Numbered from the stretch's first letter, positions 8,744-18,869 are shown. The stretch is DNA of 34,991 bases from Gammaproteobacteria bacterium (GCA_030590945.1 JAUVBY010000012.1:1-34991), one strand, 5' to 3'. Numbers and translations are program-made. Notes: generated from the letters alone by a model not told the origin.

Positions 8744-9643
8744 CTAAATTCCGTCGTAAATCAGGCCGATCCATTTGTCGCCGTTAAACATACCATTGCC
8801 CCACAGCTCTTCCAGGTCCATAAGTGGGAACTCGGCAATCACCTGATCTACCATTTTACCGTCTGCTTTCATTTTTGATAACCGCTGTTCAACCGTAACC
8901 AGCATGTCACGGTATTCGAGCAATTGAGCCTTATCGGCCATTGGGCCATGCCCGGGAATGATTTTAGTGTCGGCATTGGCCAGCGCCAACGCCTGGTTAG
9001 CCGCATCAATCACGCCCTGGACGCTGCCCCCGTTTGAGACATCGATGAAGGGATAAAAGCCGTTGAAAAATATATCACCGGTATGGATCACGTTTGAATC
9101 CTCAAAATGAACCATCGCATCACCATCGGTATGCGCACTCGGCACATGAAAGGTTCGCACTCGTTCGCCGTTGATATTAAACACCAGTTCAGAATCAAAG
9201 GTCAGAACGGGCAACGCGGTATCCGGCGCCGGTGGCGTCTCCATAGCAAAAGCGGCAATGCTTGATCCGTCGGCAAGGCGTTGATACACGTTATGGTGGG
9301 CTATGATGGTCGCGCCGGCATCGCCAAAATCTTCGTTACCGCCAGTATGGTCTCCGTGGAAATGAGTGTTAAGTAAATATTTTGGCTCGCTTGCCCCCAC
9401 GGATTTGAGCGCCTTCATAATATTGCCACTCATGGGGGCGAACTTGTCGTCAATCATGAACGTACCATCGTCGCCGATAAACACGCCGATGTTCCCGCCT
9501 TTGCCCTTTATGACATAAATAGATTCCGTGACCTTCTCGGTCGTCACTTCCTGTGCAAGAACAGTGGTGGAATACACCCCGCCTAACGAGGCAAAGCAAA
9601 GCGATACAATTTTAATTTTCAAGCTATGTGAAATAACCATCAT
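8744..9643 (-). CDS. Exported metallo-beta-lactamase-fold hydrolase
   Basis: I use the ATG at 9643 (MMVISHSLKIK), which has AGGAGA at good spacing. The upstream extension in the track has no ribosome-binding site and would overlap the PLD gene. A Sec signal peptide ends near TVLAQEV, so the enzyme is periplasmic. Metal ligands are visible as HFHGDHTGG (HxHxDH), the His of HVPSAHTDGD, the Asp of HTGDIFF and the final His of IPGHGP. Spacing and length (about 300) match the broad class of secreted MBL-fold proteins related to SoxH/quinoprotein-associated hydrolases and subclass B3-like enzymes. The substrate is unknown. It is probably co-transcribed with the CDGSH-like gene (stop and Shine-Dalgarno overlap). 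Confidence 0.88.
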   Translation of the reverse strand: MMVISHSLKIKIVSLCFASLGGVYSTTVLAQEVTTEKVTESIYVIKGKGGNIGVFIGDDGTFMIDDKFAPMSGNIMKALKSVGASEPKYLLNTHFHGDHTGGNEDFGDAGATIIAHHNVYQRLADGSSIAAFAMETPPAPDTALPVLTFDSELVFNINGERVRTFHVPSAHTDGDAMVHFEDSNVIHTGDIFFNGFYPFIDVSNGGSVQGVIDAANQALALANADTKIIPGHGPMADKAQLLEYRDMLVTVEQRLSKMKADGKMVDQVIAEFPLMDLEELWGNGMFNGDKWIGLIYDGI

Positions 9644-9695
9644 GATAGTCTCCTGTGCTGTAGTTTTTTTAATTGGCGTTGCAGGCATTCTACTC

Positions 9696-11255
9696 TCACA
9701 ACTGCTGCTCCGGTACAATTCTCAGAAACCAGGCCGTAAAGCGCCGCCAGGCGCTGGTTAGAGGCTCGCGGGTTTCCACTACTTCCCGGCCGTCTATTGT
9801 CGCGTGCCAGCTGATTTTGCGCTTTTCATCCAGGCTTAGGCGGTAGGCTATAGCAGGGATTATGGCCAGTGCATCATTAGCCATTCTGGCGCCCAACTCC
9901 TCCGAGTCGATCAAAATACCCATCTCGGTATTAATGTCAATCGAGCGCGGATCAAGATTCAGCGAACCCACAAATATTTGCCTGCGGTCGACCAGAATAC
10001 CTTTGGTGTGCAGGGTAAGCGGTTCGCTAAGTGTTGTGTCGCTCGCCTCGACGGTGATCCTGGCGGCATCGGCACGCGCCTCCCATAATTCAACCCCCAT
10101 GTCGAGTAGATCATGTCGATACGATGAATACGCCGAGTGGACCGAGGTGTGGTTGTTGCTTGCTAACGAGTTGGTGATCAATACAATTTTTACTCCTTTT
10201 GCCCGAATCTTCTTCAAAAACTCGATACCGCTTTTGCCCGGGATAAAGTATGGCGTAAATATAATGATCTCCTGTTTGGCCTTATTCAACTCCTTAGCAA
10301 TTTCCGTTATTACGATCTGCTCTGCCGCAGAAATCGCTACCCTGAGTTTGCGCGGGTCATCAACAATCACTCGTGCTTCAGCGATATACGGGTCCAGTTC
10401 GCCCTTCAAGAACTGATGCATCAGGGGTGAATTGACCGCTTCTGCATAAATCGTATCACCGGCCTTCGCCATTTCTGCCCTCAACCGCTCCCAATCCTTT
10501 TGAACAGTTGCCGGGTCAGGCGTTTTATCGATCGCCTCAATGGGTATCGCGAGCTCGTTGTTCCAGTAAGTATCGAACTCGACAGAAACCTCACTCACCA
10601 CCGGCCCGGTCACGAGCATGTCAAAATCAATGAACTCACCTGACGTTTCCAGCTGAAAATATTCGGCCGCGATGTTGCGCCCACCCACAATCGCGGCCTG
10701 ATTATCGACAATAAACGACTTATTGTGCATGCGACGGTTGGCCAGGCTAAAGTGTCCGATATAGTTAAAAACATACAGGCCCTTACGTGAGATGGGATTG
10801 AAAATACGCACCTCTACGTTCGGATGTGCGTTCATGAATGAAAAATAGACATCATCCACCGTGGTAAAAACATCGTCTAGTAGCAATCTGACGCGCACCC
10901 CACGATCGGCCGCTTCGAGTAATTTATCCGTGAATACCAGGCCTGCATTGTCCGGCTTCATGAGAAAATACTGTGCATCAATACCGACCTCGGCCTGACC
11001 CATCAATGCAAGGCGCGCACCAAATGCATCCTCACCTTCAGTAAGTGGATAAAACCCGTTTTCCTGAAGTCGGCCATCACGCCATACCGCACTTTCTTTA
11101 GCCAGATGGGTGCCGCCGGTGTCCGTAAGCGCCACCGTAGACACCCTGGGGTAGTCAAGCGGCACGCTTGCACAGCCAGCCAGAACCACGAGCAATAGCA
11201 GTATCACACTCGATCGAACGAAATTATATTTGGGCATTTCTTTTATAAAGTGCAT
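9696..11255 (-). CDS. Phospholipase D-family lipoprotein (ClsC-like cardiolipin synthase)
   Basis: This 519-residue protein has a lipoprotein signal (LLLVVLAGCAS), so it is membrane-anchored. It carries the two HKD motifs of the PLD superfamily: HNKSFIVDNQAAIVGGRN (about 173-190) and HTKGILVDRRQIFVGSLN (about 418-435). Each His-Lys-Asp triad contributes to a phosphatidyl-His active site. Overall layout and length fit the YmdC/ClsC group, which makes cardiolipin from phosphatidylglycerol and phosphatidylethanolamine, although related lipoproteins of unknown function exist. The start at 11255 is supported by GGAAG 5 nt upstream. It is the first gene of the minus-strand run reaching the hydrolase at 7701, though the 52-nt gap to the MBL gene leaves the operon link uncertain. 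Confidence 0.87.
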   Translation of the reverse strand: MHFIKEMPKYNFVRSSVILLLLVVLAGCASVPLDYPRVSTVALTDTGGTHLAKESAVWRDGRLQENGFYPLTEGEDAFGARLALMGQAEVGIDAQYFLMKPDNAGLVFTDKLLEAADRGVRVRLLLDDVFTTVDDVYFSFMNAHPNVEVRIFNPISRKGLYVFNYIGHFSLANRRMHNKSFIVDNQAAIVGGRNIAAEYFQLETSGEFIDFDMLVTGPVVSEVSVEFDTYWNNELAIPIEAIDKTPDPATVQKDWERLRAEMAKAGDTIYAEAVNSPLMHQFLKGELDPYIAEARVIVDDPRKLRVAISAAEQIVITEIAKELNKAKQEIIIFTPYFIPGKSGIEFLKKIRAKGVKIVLITNSLASNNHTSVHSAYSSYRHDLLDMGVELWEARADAARITVEASDTTLSEPLTLHTKGILVDRRQIFVGSLNLDPRSIDINTEMGILIDSEELGARMANDALAIIPAIAYRLSLDEKRKISWHATIDGREVVETREPLTSAWRRFTAWFLRIVPEQQL

Positions 11256-11664
11256 TTAGTCTTCCAATGAATTCAGACCGCTGGTTTAAGCTGAACTTTG
11301 CTCAATTCAAATAATACCGCTATATAGTGCGTATTCTGGCGGCGGTGCTACTACCGTTTTGTAAATAATGGCACTGGCTAAAATTCAATATTTGGCTCTT
11401 AGCCTGGAGATCGTAATAACGACGCTCAAACCATATGAAAACAAGGAAAGCGTAAAACAGTCTGTTGCTATCAAAATACGATCTATAGATTACGGACATC
11501 CCCAGATAAAACCCTATTCAGAGGCAGTATTCATTTTAGGTACAGCATAAAAAGGCTAATCTTCAGCCCTGAGAAGATAACACTCCAAATGTTAGTAAAC
11601 TCCTCGAACCAAACCCGGCCTTCCCCTGGCTGGGTTTTTTTTGGGCTGGAGTTTCTCCAGTCTA
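11256..11664. other. Intergenic region between PLD-family and formate dehydrogenase genes
   Basis: This 409-nt gap holds a plus-strand terminator (11612-11642, listed separately) and, just beyond it, a perfect CTGGAG-TTT-CTCCAG hairpin (11646-11660) immediately past the formate dehydrogenase stop. A 60-codon plus-strand ORF (11368-11550) has no ribosome-binding site or recognisable motif and is not called as a gene. The promoter of the PLD gene must lie near 11260-11340. Confidence 0.5.
11612..11642 (+). terminator. Rho-independent terminator on the plus strand with no obvious gene before it
   Basis: AACCCGGCC pairs with GGCTGGGTT (nine pairs, one G-U) around a 7-nt loop and is followed by eight consecutive T. 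The T-tract lies on the plus strand only, so it cannot serve the minus-strand formate dehydrogenase gene that ends at 11665. It may end a small RNA or a short unrecognised transcript arising in 11256-11611. Confidence 0.7.
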
Positions 11665-14397
11665 CTACGATGATTTGCTAGTAGGTCCCAGCTTTACCGC
11701 ACAGTACTTAAACTCGGGGATTTTCCCATAGGGATCCAGTGCCTCATTGGTCAGCAGATTTGCAGCCGCCTCAACATAGCAAAAGGGCAGAAACACTTCA
11801 CCCCTTTGCATTGCCGGGGCCGCTCTGACGTGTACCTTCAGCTTTCCGCGTCTCGATTCAAGGCTGATCATCTGACCAGGCTCAAGCTCCAGTTGATGTA
11901 TATCTTCCGGATGCACATCCACCACCGGATAGGGCTCAATTTCATCCAGCACGCTCGCACGCCGGGTCATCGCGCCGGTATGCCAGTGTTCCAGTCGGCG
12001 ACCGGTAATCAGCACAAAGGGGTATTCAAAATCGGGCTGCTCATCGGCGGGGATCAGGCGCGCCGGTACCAGCCTCGCCCTGCCGTTCCCGGTTGGGAAA
12101 TCCTCCGTGAAAACCACGCCCTGACCTGGATCAGATTCATCGCTACACGGGTAGGTTACCGAATCCTGCTGTTCGAGCCGCTCCCAGGATATACCTGCAA
12201 TGCTCGGCATCAGGCTGCGCATTTCTTCATACACTTCGCTCAGGCTTTGATCAAAGGCACGATGCCCCATGCGAATCGCGATTTGCTGGATGATCCAGCT
12301 ATCCGGGCGTGCATCTCCGGGCGGCTTCACAGCCTGACGTCCTTTTTGCACACGCCGGTCGGTATTCGTCACACTCCCGTTTTTCTCCGGCCAGGCGGTG
12401 GCCGGTAAAACCACATCGGCAAAGGCTGTGGTCTCGGTGAGGAAAATATCCTGCACCACGAGGTGTTCAAGTTTGGCCAGCGCGGCCCGAGAATCGTTGA
12501 GATTCGGGTCAGACATCGCGGGGTTTTCGCCCATGATATACATGCCTTTTATGGTACCAGCATGAATGGCATGCATGATTTCCACCACGGTCAAACCGGG
12601 CTGCGGATCCAGCACCGTCTTCCAGGCCGCTTCAAACTTCTTGCGCGCAGCCGCATCGTCCACACGCTGATAATCAGGCAACATCATTGGTATCAGGCCT
12701 GCATCAGAGGCTCCCTGCACATTGTTTTGCCCGCGTAAGGGATGCAAGCCGGTTCCGGGCCGACCGATCTGGCCGCACACCAGGCATAGACTGATCAGGC
12801 AACGCGCGTTATCTGTGCCATGAATATGCTGCGAGACGCCCATGCCCCAGAAAATGATCGCGTTATCCGCCTGTGCATACAAGCGAGCCACCTGACGAAT
12901 TTTCTGCGCGGGTATGCCGCACACTGGCGCCATACTCTCGGGTGAATAGTCTGTCACGTTTTGCTTGATCAACTCAAAATCAGAAGTGCGCTGCTGAATA
13001 AATTCCTCGTCAATTAACTGCTCTTCAATGACGGTAAACAACATGGCATTCAGCAGCGCCACATCAGAATCAGGTTTGAATTGCAGGAAATGATCCGCCG
13101 CATTGGCCAGTTCAATACGCCTGGGGTCGATCACCACCAGGGTTTTCCCGGCACATTGTTCCTGTTTGATGAACGTCGCGGCTACAGGATGGTTGCCGGT
13201 AGTGTTAGAGCCAATCACCAGAATTAGATCTGCGTGCTGAACATCTTCGACCTGGTTTGATACCGCGCCCGAACCCACGCCTTCAAGCAGCGCCGCTACG
13301 CTAGAGGCGTGGCACAAACGCGTGCAATGATCCACATTGTTATTGCCAAATGCCGTGCGAACCAGCTTTTGGAATAAATAGGCCTCTTCGTTGCTGCCTT
13401 TGGCTGAACCAAATCCTGCCAGAGATTCAAACCCTTCATTCTCGCGCAATGCCAACAGCGCATCGGCGGCGAAATCCAGCGCTTCATCCCAGCTTGCCTC
13501 GCGAAACATTTTGCCGGGGTCAGCGGGATCAAAGAACTCATTCATGCCTTTGGGAATATCCTTGTGACGAATCAGCGGCCGCTGCAGGCGTTCAGGATGA
13601 TGAATATAGTCAAAGCCGTAACGCCCTTTGACACATAAGCGGTTATGGTTTGCCGGGCCATCGCGGCCGTCAACCTTGATGATTCGCTCATCTTTGACAT
13701 GAAACGTCAGCAGGCAGCCTACGCCACAATAAGGACAAACTGAATCGACCTGCCTATCGGCTTGCAGCAGATCGACGCCCCCCTTATTGCTCAAAGCGCC
13801 AGTCGGGCACGCCTGAACACATTCTCCACACCCCACGCAACGGCTGTCACCCAGATCATCGTTCAGATCAAACACGATTTGTGCTTTATCACCGCGATGT
13901 GCCATGCCGATAATATTATTAACCTGTACTTCGCGGCAGGCACGCACGCAACGCGTGCACAGGATGCAGGCATCGGACTGGAACGCGATGGCCGGATGGC
14001 TGGTATCACTGACTGTATCTTCTGTTTCTTGCCCTGTACGACCTTCAGCACCCGCCTTGGCTTGCCAGTGCCTGAGCTCATCCTTATTGGAATACACTTC
14101 GCTGCTCAGGGTCGAATCAAGCATATTCAGCACCCCGTTTTGCGCGCGTTTGGCGCGTTGTGAGGTGGTGCTGACCACCATACCTTCAGTGGGTGCGCGC
14201 CGGCACGATGGCGCCAGCGTACGTTCGCCCTCTATCTCTACTACGCAGGCGCGGCAATTTCCGTCGGCGCGTTGATCCGGGTGGTAACACAAATTCGGCA
14301 CATCGATTTCAAGACGCTTACACACATCCAGCAGGCTTTCTTTCGCTCCGGCACTGACCGATTTACCGTTTAGTTCAAAGTGAATATCAGGCATCAC
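11665..14397 (-). CDS. NAD-dependent formate dehydrogenase, catalytic alpha subunit
   Basis: This 910-residue Mo/W-bis-MGD enzyme oxidises formate to CO2 in the cytoplasm. In order it shows an N-terminal [2Fe-2S] domain (LCYHPDQRADGNCRACVVEI), a Cys-rich NuoG-type segment, two [4Fe-4S] motifs (CILCTRCVRAC, CVGCGECVQACPTGAL), and then the molybdopterin domain opening CPYCGVGC. The metal ligand is Cys362 in CTRLCHASS, with the catalytic His next to it; it is a Cys rather than a Sec enzyme. A C-terminal MGD-binding domain begins near YPFVLITGRRLEHWHTG. Size and architecture match FdsA / FDH1 alpha. The start overlaps the beta-subunit stop, so the two genes are coupled. No fdsC/fdsD-type accessory gene lies next to it. 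Confidence 0.93.
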   Translation of the reverse strand: MMPDIHFELNGKSVSAGAKESLLDVCKRLEIDVPNLCYHPDQRADGNCRACVVEIEGERTLAPSCRRAPTEGMVVSTTSQRAKRAQNGVLNMLDSTLSSEVYSNKDELRHWQAKAGAEGRTGQETEDTVSDTSHPAIAFQSDACILCTRCVRACREVQVNNIIGMAHRGDKAQIVFDLNDDLGDSRCVGCGECVQACPTGALSNKGGVDLLQADRQVDSVCPYCGVGCLLTFHVKDERIIKVDGRDGPANHNRLCVKGRYGFDYIHHPERLQRPLIRHKDIPKGMNEFFDPADPGKMFREASWDEALDFAADALLALRENEGFESLAGFGSAKGSNEEAYLFQKLVRTAFGNNNVDHCTRLCHASSVAALLEGVGSGAVSNQVEDVQHADLILVIGSNTTGNHPVAATFIKQEQCAGKTLVVIDPRRIELANAADHFLQFKPDSDVALLNAMLFTVIEEQLIDEEFIQQRTSDFELIKQNVTDYSPESMAPVCGIPAQKIRQVARLYAQADNAIIFWGMGVSQHIHGTDNARCLISLCLVCGQIGRPGTGLHPLRGQNNVQGASDAGLIPMMLPDYQRVDDAAARKKFEAAWKTVLDPQPGLTVVEIMHAIHAGTIKGMYIMGENPAMSDPNLNDSRAALAKLEHLVVQDIFLTETTAFADVVLPATAWPEKNGSVTNTDRRVQKGRQAVKPPGDARPDSWIIQQIAIRMGHRAFDQSLSEVYEEMRSLMPSIAGISWERLEQQDSVTYPCSDESDPGQGVVFTEDFPTGNGRARLVPARLIPADEQPDFEYPFVLITGRRLEHWHTGAMTRRASVLDEIEPYPVVDVHPEDIHQLELEPGQMISLESRRGKLKVHVRAAPAMQRGEVFLPFCYVEAAANLLTNEALDPYGKIPEFKYCAVKLGPTSKSS

Positions 14398-16063
14398 TCA
14401 CCTCATGCGAAAAATATTTGACCACACAGCGCAGCGGATTCGGTGCTGCCTGGCCCAGACCGCAAATGGAGGCATCCTCCATCACGCAGCAAAGCGTTTC
14501 AAGTTCTTCCCCGGGCCACACTGCCTGCTGCATTATCTCAGACGCGCGTACGGTTCCAACCCGGCATGGCGTACACTGACCGCAAGATTCATGCGCAAAA
14601 AACTGCATTGCGTTGAGCGCTATATCGCGCGCCCGGTCATGACGGGAAAATACGATCACCGCTGCCGAGCCTATAAAGCAACCGTGTTTTTGCAGGGTAT
14701 CAAAATCCAGCGGCTCGTCGCCCAATGTTGCGGGCAAAATTCCACCTGAAGCGCCGCCCGGTAAATAGCCGTAAAACTCGTGGCCTTCAAGCATGCCACC
14801 TGCATAGTCTTCTATTAGCTCCCGCACGGTGGTGCCCGCGGGTGCCAGATAAACGCCCGGATTATTAACCCGCCCGCTCAGGGAATATCGACGTAAACCA
14901 CTGCGCCCGTGCGCGCCATAGCTCTGATACCAGTCAACGCCATTTCTCAGGATCTCCGGCACCCACATCAATGTTTCTGCATTGTGCTCCAGCGTGGGCA
15001 AACCATACAAACCCTGTTCCGCAATATATGGAGGGCGCTGGCGCGGCAAGCCACGCTTGCCTTCAATAGATTCGAGCATCGCCGATTCCTCGCCACAGAT
15101 ATACGCGCCCGCACCGCGGCGTATTTGCAGCTCTGGAAGGGGAAATTCGGCCCATTCACGCAAGGCTTCTATTTCCGTTTTCAATGAGGCCAGAATCGCT
15201 GGATATTCATCTCGCACATACAATACGCATTGCGTGCTTTCAATGGCCCAGGCAGCGATTAGTAAACCTTCGAGCAATGCGTGAGGCTGCTGCTCCAGCT
15301 CATGGCGATCTTTAAAAGTGCCGGGCTCCCCTTCATCAATATTCACCGCGATCCAACGGGGTTTGGATTGCTGACTAAGAATCTGCCATTTCCGCCCTAC
15401 CGGAAAGCCTGCACCCCCCAGGCCTCGCAAATTCGCGTCTGCAAGCGTCTGGATAATATCTTCTGTCGAATGTTCTCCCGCGAGGCAAGCCCGGTAAAAA
15501 TCATAACCGCCTTCCTTGATATAAGTCTCCAGTGCGGCAGGCAGGTCAGGACAGCTATGCTGTTTCTCTTCAATCACCTGTTCAATCCGCTGCGGACTGG
15601 CACAGCTCACCGGTTGTTGCCCCACCACCGCGACCGGGGCAGTATCACAGCGCCCCACGCAGGGCACACGCTGGATACGTACGCGATCAGGCAGGGAACT
15701 GTTTTCCAATTCTTCAATCAGTTTTTCGGCGCCCGCCAGCATACAGCTAATGGAATCGCATACGCGCACAGTGAGCGTAGCAGGATTTTGCTCATCATCT
15801 TCAAGCACATCAAAATGATGATAAAACGTGGCCACTTCGTAGACTTCAACTGGCGCGAGGTTCATCCATTCAGCCAGTGCAAGCAAATGCGCCTTGCGCA
15901 GGCAGCCATACTGATCCTGAATCAGGTGCAGAAACTCGATCAACAACTCGCGTTGTGGTGTTTCGTTTTTCAACAGAGACTCCATTTCAAGCCTGGCCTG
16001 CGGGCTAATTGGCCGGCCCTTGGGGCGCCAGAATTTGTTGCGTTTTGTCTTATTTCTACCCAT
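14387..16063 (-). CDS. Formate dehydrogenase beta subunit, fused NuoE-NuoF type
   Basis: This is the NAD-reducing diaphorase subunit. The N-terminal third is NuoE/FdsG-like, with a [2Fe-2S] site from CDSISC and CVGRC (residues 118, 123, 151 and 155 in ORF-track numbering). The rest is NuoF/FdsB-like: RGLGGAGFPVGRKW (FMN/NAD fold), YICGEESAMLESIEGKRG, and the [4Fe-4S] motif ESCGQCTPCRVGT near 508-520. The fused arrangement resembles the beta subunit of the Methylorubrum FDH1 heterodimer rather than the separate FdsG and FdsB. I prefer ATG at 16063 (MGRNKTKRNKF), where basic family-like sequence begins, over 16111. It passes electrons from the alpha subunit to NAD+, giving NADH. It is divergent from formate-THF ligase. 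Confidence 0.92.
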   Translation of the reverse strand: MGRNKTKRNKFWRPKGRPISPQARLEMESLLKNETPQRELLIEFLHLIQDQYGCLRKAHLLALAEWMNLAPVEVYEVATFYHHFDVLEDDEQNPATLTVRVCDSISCMLAGAEKLIEELENSSLPDRVRIQRVPCVGRCDTAPVAVVGQQPVSCASPQRIEQVIEEKQHSCPDLPAALETYIKEGGYDFYRACLAGEHSTEDIIQTLADANLRGLGGAGFPVGRKWQILSQQSKPRWIAVNIDEGEPGTFKDRHELEQQPHALLEGLLIAAWAIESTQCVLYVRDEYPAILASLKTEIEALREWAEFPLPELQIRRGAGAYICGEESAMLESIEGKRGLPRQRPPYIAEQGLYGLPTLEHNAETLMWVPEILRNGVDWYQSYGAHGRSGLRRYSLSGRVNNPGVYLAPAGTTVRELIEDYAGGMLEGHEFYGYLPGGASGGILPATLGDEPLDFDTLQKHGCFIGSAAVIVFSRHDRARDIALNAMQFFAHESCGQCTPCRVGTVRASEIMQQAVWPGEELETLCCVMEDASICGLGQAAPNPLRCVVKYFSHEVSDA

Positions 16064-16259
16064 GGCGCAATCGTACACGCCTGCCACAAATTGGAAACTG
16101 TGATGTCGCATTTATACAAGTGCGCGCCACCGGAGCTGCAAGTGAATAATACTACGGCGCGGGTAAGCATAAACTTGACGCATCTATTCCATTTTACCTG
16201 CTATAAAAGGGGTATTGTCAGCATCTAATTTAACCGCCATATCAATTGGAGTTTTCGTC

Positions 16260-17951
16260 ATGCCAACAGAACAGCATATTAATCCCCTGTCAGACATTGA
16301 AATCGCGCGGCAGGCAGACATGCAGCCCATTCAGGAGATTGCTGACAAGCTCGGTATCGATGAAGAGCACGTGTTTCCCTACGGCAAACATCGCGCCAAA
16401 ATTGAACGGGAATATCTCGAATCATTGGACGGCCGCCCCGACGGAAAACTCATTCTGGTTGCGGGGATCACCCCGACGGCAGCGGGCGAAGGCAAAACCA
16501 CCACGTCCGTCGGTCTGGGTGATGCGCTCACACGTATCGGGAAAAATGCCATGATCTGCCTGCGCGAACCTTCTCTTGGTCCCTGTTTTGGGATGAAAGG
16601 TGGCGCGGCGGGTGGCGGTTACGCCCAGGTGGTGCCCATGGAGCAAATCAATTTGCATTTTAACGGTGATTTTCACGCCATCAGCGCAGCGCACAACCTT
16701 CTATCCGCTATGGTCGACAACCATATTTACTGGGGCAACGAACTGGAAATAGATAGTCGCAAAGTAAGCTGGGGGCGCGTAGTGGACATGAATGATCGCG
16801 CGCTGCGCCAAATCACCAATGGCCTGGGTGGCACGGTCAATGGTTTCCCGCGCACCGACCATTACGACATTACTGTGGCCTCCGAGGTCATGGCTATTTT
16901 TTGCCTTGCCAACGATCTAAAAGATTTGCAACAGCGCCTGGGCGACATCATCGTGGCCTACACGCGAAAGGGCAAACCCGTATACGCGCGCGATTTGAAA
17001 GCAGATGGCGCGATGACTACGCTGCTTAAAGATGCGATTCAACCCAACCTGGTTCAGACCATGGAAGGCACACCGTGTTTTATCCATGGCGGCCCCTTCG
17101 CCAATATTGCACACGGCTGTAATACAGTAATCGCCACCAGATCCGCACTGAAACACGCCGACTACGTAATAACTGAAGCGGGGTTTGGCGCTGATCTCGG
17201 AGCCGAGAAATTTTTTGATATCAAAATGCGCAAATCCGGCTTAAGGCCCAATGCTGCGGTCATAGTCGCGACCATACGCGCCCTGAAAATGCACGGCGGT
17301 GTGGGCACGAAAGAACTGGGCGAGGAAAATCTTGAAGCGCTTGAAATCGGATTTTCCAACCTTAAACGCCATGTTACCAATACACGAAAATTCGGCGTGC
17401 CCGTGCTGGTCGCGCTGAACCGCTTCAACGCAGATACCGAAGCCGAACGCGAACTCCTGCTTACGCTATGCGAAAAAAGCGGTATCAACGCGGTTGAATC
17501 CGACCACTGGGCAATGGGCAGCGAAGGCAGCGAAGCGCTCGGGCGGGCGGTGATCAAAATGATCGATGAAGAACCCTGCGAGTTTGAATTTTTATACAAT
17601 ACGCAACTTAGCCTGTGGGGCAAAACCCGTACTATCGCTCAGGAACTATACGGCGCAGAAGACATTATCGCCGACAAAGCGGTACGTACGCAGTTCGAGA
17701 AACTACAGAAATCGCATGGGAATCTGCCCATTTGCATTGCCAAAACGCCGTTATCATTTAGTACCGACCCCTTGCTCAAGAATGCGCCGAGCGGCCACGT
17801 GGTACCAATACGGGAAATACGTCTTTCCGCCGGCGCTGGATTCGTGGTGGTGATATGCGGTGATATCATGACCATGCCGGGCCTGCCAAGGCATCCGGCG
17901 GCAGAGAATATCTTTGTCAACGAAGACGGGCTGGTAGAAGGGCTATTTTAG
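16260..17951 (+). CDS. fhs: Formate--tetrahydrofolate ligase
   Basis: The ATG at 16260 has TTGGAG about 8 nt upstream; the longer TTG start in the track is unlikely. The 563-residue product has the ATP-binding loop [20 protein letters not shown] (about 70-90), followed by the conserved [24 protein letters not shown] block, both diagnostic of FTHFS. Forward, it makes 10-formyl-THF from formate, THF and ATP. In methyl-oxidising heterotrophs it can run in reverse, releasing formate and ATP. Its divergent neighbour is formate dehydrogenase, which would consume that formate. The length is normal (about 555-560). Confidence 0.96.
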   Translation: MPTEQHINPLSDIEIARQADMQPIQEIADKLGIDEEHVFPYGKHRAKIEREYLESLDGRPDGKLILVAGITPTAAGEGKTTTSVGLGDALTRIGKNAMICLREPSLGPCFGMKGGAAGGGYAQVVPMEQINLHFNGDFHAISAAHNLLSAMVDNHIYWGNELEIDSRKVSWGRVVDMNDRALRQITNGLGGTVNGFPRTDHYDITVASEVMAIFCLANDLKDLQQRLGDIIVAYTRKGKPVYARDLKADGAMTTLLKDAIQPNLVQTMEGTPCFIHGGPFANIAHGCNTVIATRSALKHADYVITEAGFGADLGAEKFFDIKMRKSGLRPNAAVIVATIRALKMHGGVGTKELGEENLEALEIGFSNLKRHVTNTRKFGVPVLVALNRFNADTEAERELLLTLCEKSGINAVESDHWAMGSEGSEALGRAVIKMIDEEPCEFEFLYNTQLSLWGKTRTIAQELYGAEDIIADKAVRTQFEKLQKSHGNLPICIAKTPLSFSTDPLLKNAPSGHVVPIREIRLSAGAGFVVVICGDIMTMPGLPRHPAAENIFVNEDGLVEGLF

Positions 17952-18024
17952 GCAAAATTTACGAATCCTTTACCAATCGATTCTGGACATATAGTACCCA
18001 TTCCCCCTAAACTTACGTCCATAA

Positions 18025-18097
18025 TGTAGGGTGGATAAGCACGAGCGCATCCACCGATTAAAAAATGGTGGATGCGCTCGCGCTTATCCACCCTACA
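18025..18097. repeat. Long inverted repeat (31-bp arms) in the etfB leader
   Basis: The arms TGTAGGGTGGATAAGC... and ...GCTTATCCACCCTACA are complementary over 31 nt with one mismatch and are separated by an 11-nt AT-rich loop. The GTAGGGTGGATAAGC/GCGCATCCACC wording resembles dispersed proteobacterial palindromic repeats that I recall from many genomes. It ends 22 nt before the etfB start codon, so an mRNA starting upstream would carry a very stable hairpin. Only one copy is seen in this window. No T-tract follows, so it is not a standard terminator. Confidence 0.85.
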
Positions 18098-18119
18098 CGT
18101 ACCTTCGAGTGATTCCAAT

Positions 18120-18869
18120 ATGAAAGTTCTGGTTGCAGTAAAACGCGTGGTTGATTTCAACGTGCGCGTTCGAGTCAAATCCGACGGCAGTGGTGTTGAT
18201 ATAGACAACGTCAAAATGTCGATGAACCCGTTTGATGAAAGCGCGATTGAAGAAGCCTTGCGTATGCGCGAAGCGGGCATTGCCTCTGAAGTTATCGCGG
18301 TATCGATCGGCGGCACAAAATCGCAGGAAACGCTGCGCACTGCGCTTGCCATGGGAGCGGACCGCGCCATCCACCTGGAATCTACCGACCCGGTTGAACC
18401 TCTGGGCGTCGCTAAACTACTGACCAAAATTGTAGAGCAGGAATCACCTGAAGTGGTGATTCTCGGCAAACAGGCCATCGATGACGACAGCAATCAGACC
18501 GGGCAAATGCTCGCTGCATTGCTCGATTGGCCCCAGGGCAGTTTTGCCTCAAAAGCGGTGTTTGATGGAAACAATCTGAGCCTGACCCGGGAAACCGACA
18601 GTGGTCTTGAGACACTGTCCATCACCCTGCCGGCGGTGATCACCACCGACTTGCGCTTGAATGAACCACGCTATCCTAAATTACCCGACATCATGAAGGC
18701 CAGAAAAAAACCCATCGATACCCACGATGCAGCCTCTATGGGAGTGGATATTGCGCCCCGCCTTACAGTATTAAACGTCACCGAGCCACCCGCGCGCGAA
18801 CCGGGCATCAAAGTGGCTAATGCAGCCGAACTCATCGATAAACTTAAAAACGAAACGGGGGTCATCTAA
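18120..18869 (+). CDS. etfB: Electron transfer flavoprotein beta subunit
   Basis: This 249-residue protein starts [20 protein letters not shown], the standard EtfB N-terminus. It contains [14 protein letters not shown]-like sequence and the [13 protein letters not shown] segment used in AMP binding, plus the [28 protein letters not shown] signature near the C-terminal recognition region. I trimmed the track ORF to the ATG at 18120, because the extra 16 residues are encoded by the inverted repeat. With EtfA it forms the soluble one-electron carrier that takes electrons from flavoprotein dehydrogenases such as dimethylglycine/sarcosine dehydrogenases to ETF-ubiquinone oxidoreductase. Its stop overlaps the etfA start (TAATG). 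Confidence 0.96.
   Translation: MKVLVAVKRVVDFNVRVRVKSDGSGVDIDNVKMSMNPFDESAIEEALRMREAGIASEVIAVSIGGTKSQETLRTALAMGADRAIHLESTDPVEPLGVAKLLTKIVEQESPEVVILGKQAIDDDSNQTGQMLAALLDWPQGSFASKAVFDGNNLSLTRETDSGLETLSITLPAVITTDLRLNEPRYPKLPDIMKARKKPIDTHDAASMGVDIAPRLTVLNVTEPPAREPGIKVANAAELIDKLKNETGVI

Noticed and set aside
9862-10416. 184-codon plus-strand ORF antisense to the PLD-family gene
   Set aside because: It lies wholly inside a gene with both HKD motifs; no ribosome-binding site and no family features.
11368-11550. 60-codon plus-strand ORF in the gap before formate dehydrogenase
   Set aside because: No Shine-Dalgarno, no motif and atypical composition; the terminator after it could equally serve a non-coding RNA.
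11581-11625. tRNA-like 3' end (CTCGAACCA) before the orphan terminator
   Set aside because: No matching acceptor, D-arm or anticodon stem can be folded upstream.
15281-16228. 315-codon plus-strand ORF antisense to the formate dehydrogenase beta subunit
   Set aside because: It is a shadow of a gene with unmistakable NuoE/NuoF motifs; its own translation has no recognisable domain and a coding-unlike composition.
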